This document shows, in pieces, positions 59,698 through 64,000 of a stretch of DNA of 64,000 bases. The notes beneath the pieces were generated by a model. The model did no database searches and was not told the origin of the DNA. It worked only from the letters and a program-made list of their open reading frames with translations. How positions within the stretch are numbered: position 1 is the stretch's first letter; every line of letters begins with the position of its first letter. A program made the translations under genes and the position numbers. The stretch is from Anas platyrhynchos (Eukaryota > Chordata > Aves > Anseriformes > Anatidae), in the NCBI RefSeq assembly GCF_047663525.1, contig NC_092587.1:42275001-42339000 (forward strand), written 5' to 3'.

Positions 59698-62600
59698 TAT
59701 TGCTAGACTCTGCTTTCACCAACTAGCACTCTTCTTCTAGTTCTTTAATACTTGCAAAAATGTGTATCAGGGTTAGTTACAAAAAGCACACACAGCTTGA
59801 GAAAATGACCAGATAGTAACACATTGTGGGATTCCAGTCATTCAGATTGCTAAAGCATGAAAATGACAATCATTAATTACAGAAAATCATTAAAGAAAAT
59901 CATGCCAACTTGGCTTGCAGAACTGTATTACATAGCATATAGTGAAGCTATGTTTTTAATACAATAAAATGTAATCAAATATATCTCAGAAGTAATTTTG
60001 GGGGGAAATATCCAGATCCTCCTCAGAAATGGGTTAGAGTTCTGCCACTGCCATGTTTTTGCCTGGAAGTCACTAGTGGTCTCCAAATTTTTATGATGCT
60101 CCATCCTTAAGATAATTTTATAATAAGTATAAAAGGTTTAAATTAACAAAGTTTAAACCAAACTATCTTCAAAAACAAAATACTGTTCCACAGACTGTTT
60201 TCATACAAAACACACAACAGTAGAGTATTTTGTCTTGACTGTTCCTCCTTTTAAGAAACGATTGTCATTGATCCAATCTTGCAGAAGTGCTGATGTGCAA
60301 TGACCTGGTATTTTGGTGGGAGTCATAAGATAACAGAGTAAAATAATGGCGACTGTTGTGCTTCTGGCTGCCACACAGCATTTTATAAAGGCCTTCTGAA
60401 CAGATTATGTTTGGTATTGATAAATGTTTCACTATTGGGATATATCAGTCAGATTTATTTTAAATAATATCCACAGAGAAATACATTTGATTTAATCTTG
60501 AAATGAAAATGGAGAAGAGAAGGATGGGTAGCAGGAAAGCCGGATATTCCTGAACATTACACTACTGTTGAACATACAGAAATAGAAACTTCAGAAACAA
60601 CCTGAAAGAAAACTTCAGCTCATAAGGAGATGCATGGGCTTATCAACCTGTATCATTACTCTCCTGGCATTTCAGTACTGATTACCAAGTGTTAACAGTA
60701 AATAAAATTCTCATAATCTCTTAAGGCATGCCATACTTTCTGTTGATGATTTAGTGTGTTTTGCTCCGTTGTTCAGCCTAACTTCTGTGCCTACAGCTCT
60801 CTTCATGGTTTATTGCCATACCAGAAGTTCATCATATTTTACAGTTCGCCTAACATCCTTTTCACTGACTTACAACAATTAAAGACACTTTATCAATTCA
60901 GGTTGCCTAGTTTTTGTTTGTTTGTTTTGTTGGTTGTTTTTTTTTTTGGTTGGTTGTTTTTTTCTGTTGTTGTTTTGTTGTTGTTGTTCTACATGAATAT
61001 ACCTTCTTAGTATTTCAGTTATGTATTCACTCTTTGTGCCTTGCAGTTCATCTCTTTCAGTAATCCCCCAGGAATCAGAAGAATACAACACAGCAACAAC
61101 TTTGAATAAATAGCAAAAACACATAGAAGAAAGGACTTAATAGTATAGTGGACGAGATTCATGCGTATTTTGCTGGGTGACAAGGCTATAGAAGCTTAAT
61201 TAATTTTCATAAAGCTGGAGAGCTTTTGAAACAAATAATTTTAAAATGCAATTACTTTTAAAAAAAAAAATCAATTTGCCTGTGACCAAATTTGTGTTAC
61301 CTTGTCTTCTGGACTATGTGGTACAGCTAGGGGTCTTCAGACAAAAAAGGAAATACTAAGGCCATTACATACTTCAGTTATTTCCATTATTTCCAGAGCT
61401 AATACGAATTCCTTCCTAGTGCCAGACAGAATATTTCAGCTGCTGGTACTTATATTTAGCTAATTGAGAACCATTAATCACCATTTCCTGACATAGTATC
61501 CTAGAAAAATGCCAAAGTACTTCTATTTAAATTTCATTCACTCAGACGCTTTAAAAATATTTTATTTCTGTGGAATATCAGTTTGGGGATTTGAATTTGT
61601 GGGTTGATTTACCAAATAAGTTCCCATAAATACAATTCATTAGAGCTATTTAATAGATTCCCACATATTAGACTGGAACGTATATCATTAATAAAGTATC
61701 TCATACTTTTAAAGGCTAATTGATCATAAAGGTGACCTACTGCTTCTGTAGTTAAATAATTCCTAGTTACAGAGGGACGAGTCACAGCCAATCAATATTG
61801 CATGGATTATAATTTATCTTCAATCATTTCATCTGCACTCAGCACAATATTAAGTCTCTCTGGGACATCCTTTAGCAGTCAAACTCACTGGATAGTTAAG
61901 TTTCCATAATTTCTTAGACTGGAAAAGAAAATGTTTATTTTCCTAAGCTCGCTTATTATGGAATTTATAGGACTACAGGCATCTGCGTTAACCTGCTTTA
62001 TTAGATTTTCTGATGAAAGAAAGTTAGGCTCAGACCTTGCATTATATAATGTACACACCACAATGCAAATCTGAATCTCTGCATATATCTAATAAGCAGC
62101 CTCTTCCAGAATTTGCATACTAATACACAGCCTGCCACTGCTCCTCATTCCATTTCAATTACTCCTACCTACTGCTGACACCCTGCCTACTGCACTGCTT
62201 TCACCAGGAAGGCTTCTGTGCTCCTCACAACTTTTCACATTACTTCCTGTCATACTTTCTCTTGTATGCTCAACAACTCTTCTCCCTTTATTTTTGTAGG
62301 TGGGTAAGACAGGGAATAAAAAGCTAGTCTCCACACTCTCACAGCTTGCACTCAGGCTAAGAGAAGATAAACAATGGGAAGGAGCATTTGCAGGGGAATT
62401 TCTGTCCATCCTCAGCTATCTTAGGCTCAAATATGCTTGGGGAAGACTTCTCGATAAAATAGCTACCAGTCTCTCATGAGCTCCAGTGCACACAAAGGAC
62501 ATGCAAGACGGACATCCCTGATTAATTGCAAGGCACAGGACAAACATTCTGCAAGCCCTTGCTGCAGAGCTTGGAGATGTCTAACAATTCAACAAGGCCA

Positions 62601-64000
62601 AAACACTCCATGCTTTTAAAATATTATTTTTTAAATGGAAGAAATTATTTTGCTGGAATTTTCCAACATCTTTTCATCTGGCGAAAAAAAAAGAGCTACA
62701 GTCTAAACTTTTGCCAAAGGTAAGTAACTGAAAAGAAGAGTCACATTTTGAACAACCTTAAGTATTGCCAATACATATATGTCAATTCCTCTGCCCTCCT
62801 TGGATAAAAGGTTTTGCTACTGGACATTTTATATTGAATTTTTTCCTCTAAGAAAATATTCTTACATGTCATTCTGACTGGCTTTAATATTTTTTTCTTG
62901 TAGAATTTTGTTCTCCAATAGTGATATATTAGATAGATAGTCTATATGCATGTAATATATGCTAAATATTTAAAAAGAAATAAACTATTTTGTTTACGAA
63001 GTTGATAACAATGACCGAACTGCTCATTCATCATACTCAACTCTTGTGTAACACCTAGCTGCAGGCTTATCAAATCAGCCATTACCTGGCCAGTAAGACT
63101 CTAATAGCAATCAGATTGCCTGCCATTTGCAGATTGTCTTTACAGGACAGTCTATAAAGACCTTTCATGCCATTGAGATGGTTTTGTCAAAATCCACTTT
63201 CAGTTTGCTGAACTGACAGTGCATTTGTCTAAGCCACTTTCCAACCTCCTAGGCTCTGTATCCATTCCAAAAAGCTTCTTGTCTGTTTCTGTTACAAGTA
63301 TTTTCCAGAGATGAATGTAAATTTGATAAGATTTAACTGATGATGAGAGATTGAAAATTCCTGTAACAATTGGAGTGCCAAACTCTGCTATATGAAGAAA
63401 ACTAACTTTTCAATGCTCTGTGGTCAATTAAGGAAGCATTTAGTTAGTTAAATGAAAGGACTAGTCAAAATATCAGCTTTTCAGGGTACGTAGTGACTTT
63501 ATTGTCATTGAACACTACTCCCATTAAAAAGCCTTGAAAACAGCCATTCATTTTAGTGGAAACCTCTCTCTGTTTCTCACACTGAAGAATATATTCCATA
63601 AAACAAAGAGCGTGATTGCATTCTGCTTATTAAACTGATGTCTGTTCTTCTCTTTCTTCCTTCCAGCCACCCAGCAGTCCACTCAATCAATGTGCTGCTG
63701 TTGCCTAGTTATCAGGAATTCAATCCTGCTGCCACTGAGGTAACATTAGATTTCCCATTGATTCAGTGCGGGAGGACTGGTTCCAGGCAGTAGATAGACA
63801 AACTGAAACACAATTTCTTACAGATTTTCTGGAAGAAAAAAAAAAAAATGTTGCCTTCATCGGGGCATTTAGAGCTGCTTCAGACAGGCAGACTAAAAAC
63901 ATCCAGTTTAGTAGGTAAGAAATGTGACACGAAATTTATTTTTTTTTGTCTAAGAAACTTCTTTTAGAAGTATTTATAATGTAACTGCTTTAAAGATACT
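59698..64000 (-). other. LIN7A: LIN7A intron stretch to window end, no gene seen
   Basis: AT-rich, with a T-rich simple repeat at 60909-60990. No LIN7A exon or other gene is recognised. The remaining 5' exons of LIN7A must lie beyond position 64000 unless one was missed by eye. Confidence 0.5.
60909..60990. repeat. T-rich (TTTG/TTG)n simple repeat
   Basis: Runs of TTTG, TTGG and TTG units around a 10-T stretch. Predicted membrane-like peptides across it are artefacts of the repeat. Confidence 0.85.

Noticed and set aside
63650-63740. Exon-like segment on the plus strand (pyrimidine tract plus AG, then a GT donor)
   Set aside because: The 74-base open stretch has no protein similarity I recognise and lies antisense in a LIN7A intron. 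A splice-like pair at this spacing is expected by chance.

Overview
This is nuclear DNA from a bird. Three things point there: the gene order MYF6 - MYF5 - LIN7A, which is the conserved vertebrate arrangement; many CR1 retroposons, including a young 5'-truncated copy; and a recent avian-type LTR retroelement with a lysine-tRNA primer site. The MYF5 protein is very close to what I remember of the chicken protein but not identical, so I do not name a species. Protein-coding content is low: two complete three-exon genes and part of a third, in 64 kb.

Layout. Positions 1-1890 are upstream sequence of MYF6, with simple repeats and one cluster of possible factor sites. MYF6 (coding exons 2014-2532, 2686-2770, 2877-2995, plus strand) and MYF5 (8092-8598, 8900-8975, 9099-9283, plus strand) lie about 5 kb apart in a GC-rich, CpG-rich domain. 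Both have a TATA box, the same intron phases (0 then 1) and short introns. They encode bHLH transcription factors that commit cells to skeletal muscle and drive its differentiation. From about 9.3 to 30.5 kb I find no gene, only old repeats and possible conserved non-coding blocks. LIN7A is on the minus strand, tail to tail with MYF5: its last coding exon is 34521-34733, followed upstream (rightwards) by 40446-40655 and 43018-43089. These encode the end of the L27 domain, the PDZ domain and the glutamine-rich C-terminus. The first about 68 codons are not in the window, so 43090-64000 is read as LIN7A intron.

Mobile DNA. There is a fold-back pair of CR1 ends (about 17.7-18.0 kb), a very old amniote-type CR1 relic (about 23.9-24.8 kb), a CR1 copy at 32.8-33.4 kb and several short CR1 tips. 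At 45.4-48.5 kb a nested CR1 complex holds a young copy inside an older one, with a perfect 17-bp hairpin at the young copy's 5' end. At 53762-56149 lies a compact LTR element: two 1059-bp LTRs that look identical, a 5-bp target duplication, a primer-binding site, a polypurine tract and only 270 bp of non-coding interior. It appears to be a very recent, non-autonomous or internally deleted insertion inside a LIN7A intron.

The two myogenic genes are a tandem duplicate pair, and in other vertebrates they share enhancers spread over the locus. LIN7A is a functionally unrelated neighbour, a cell-polarity and synaptic scaffold.
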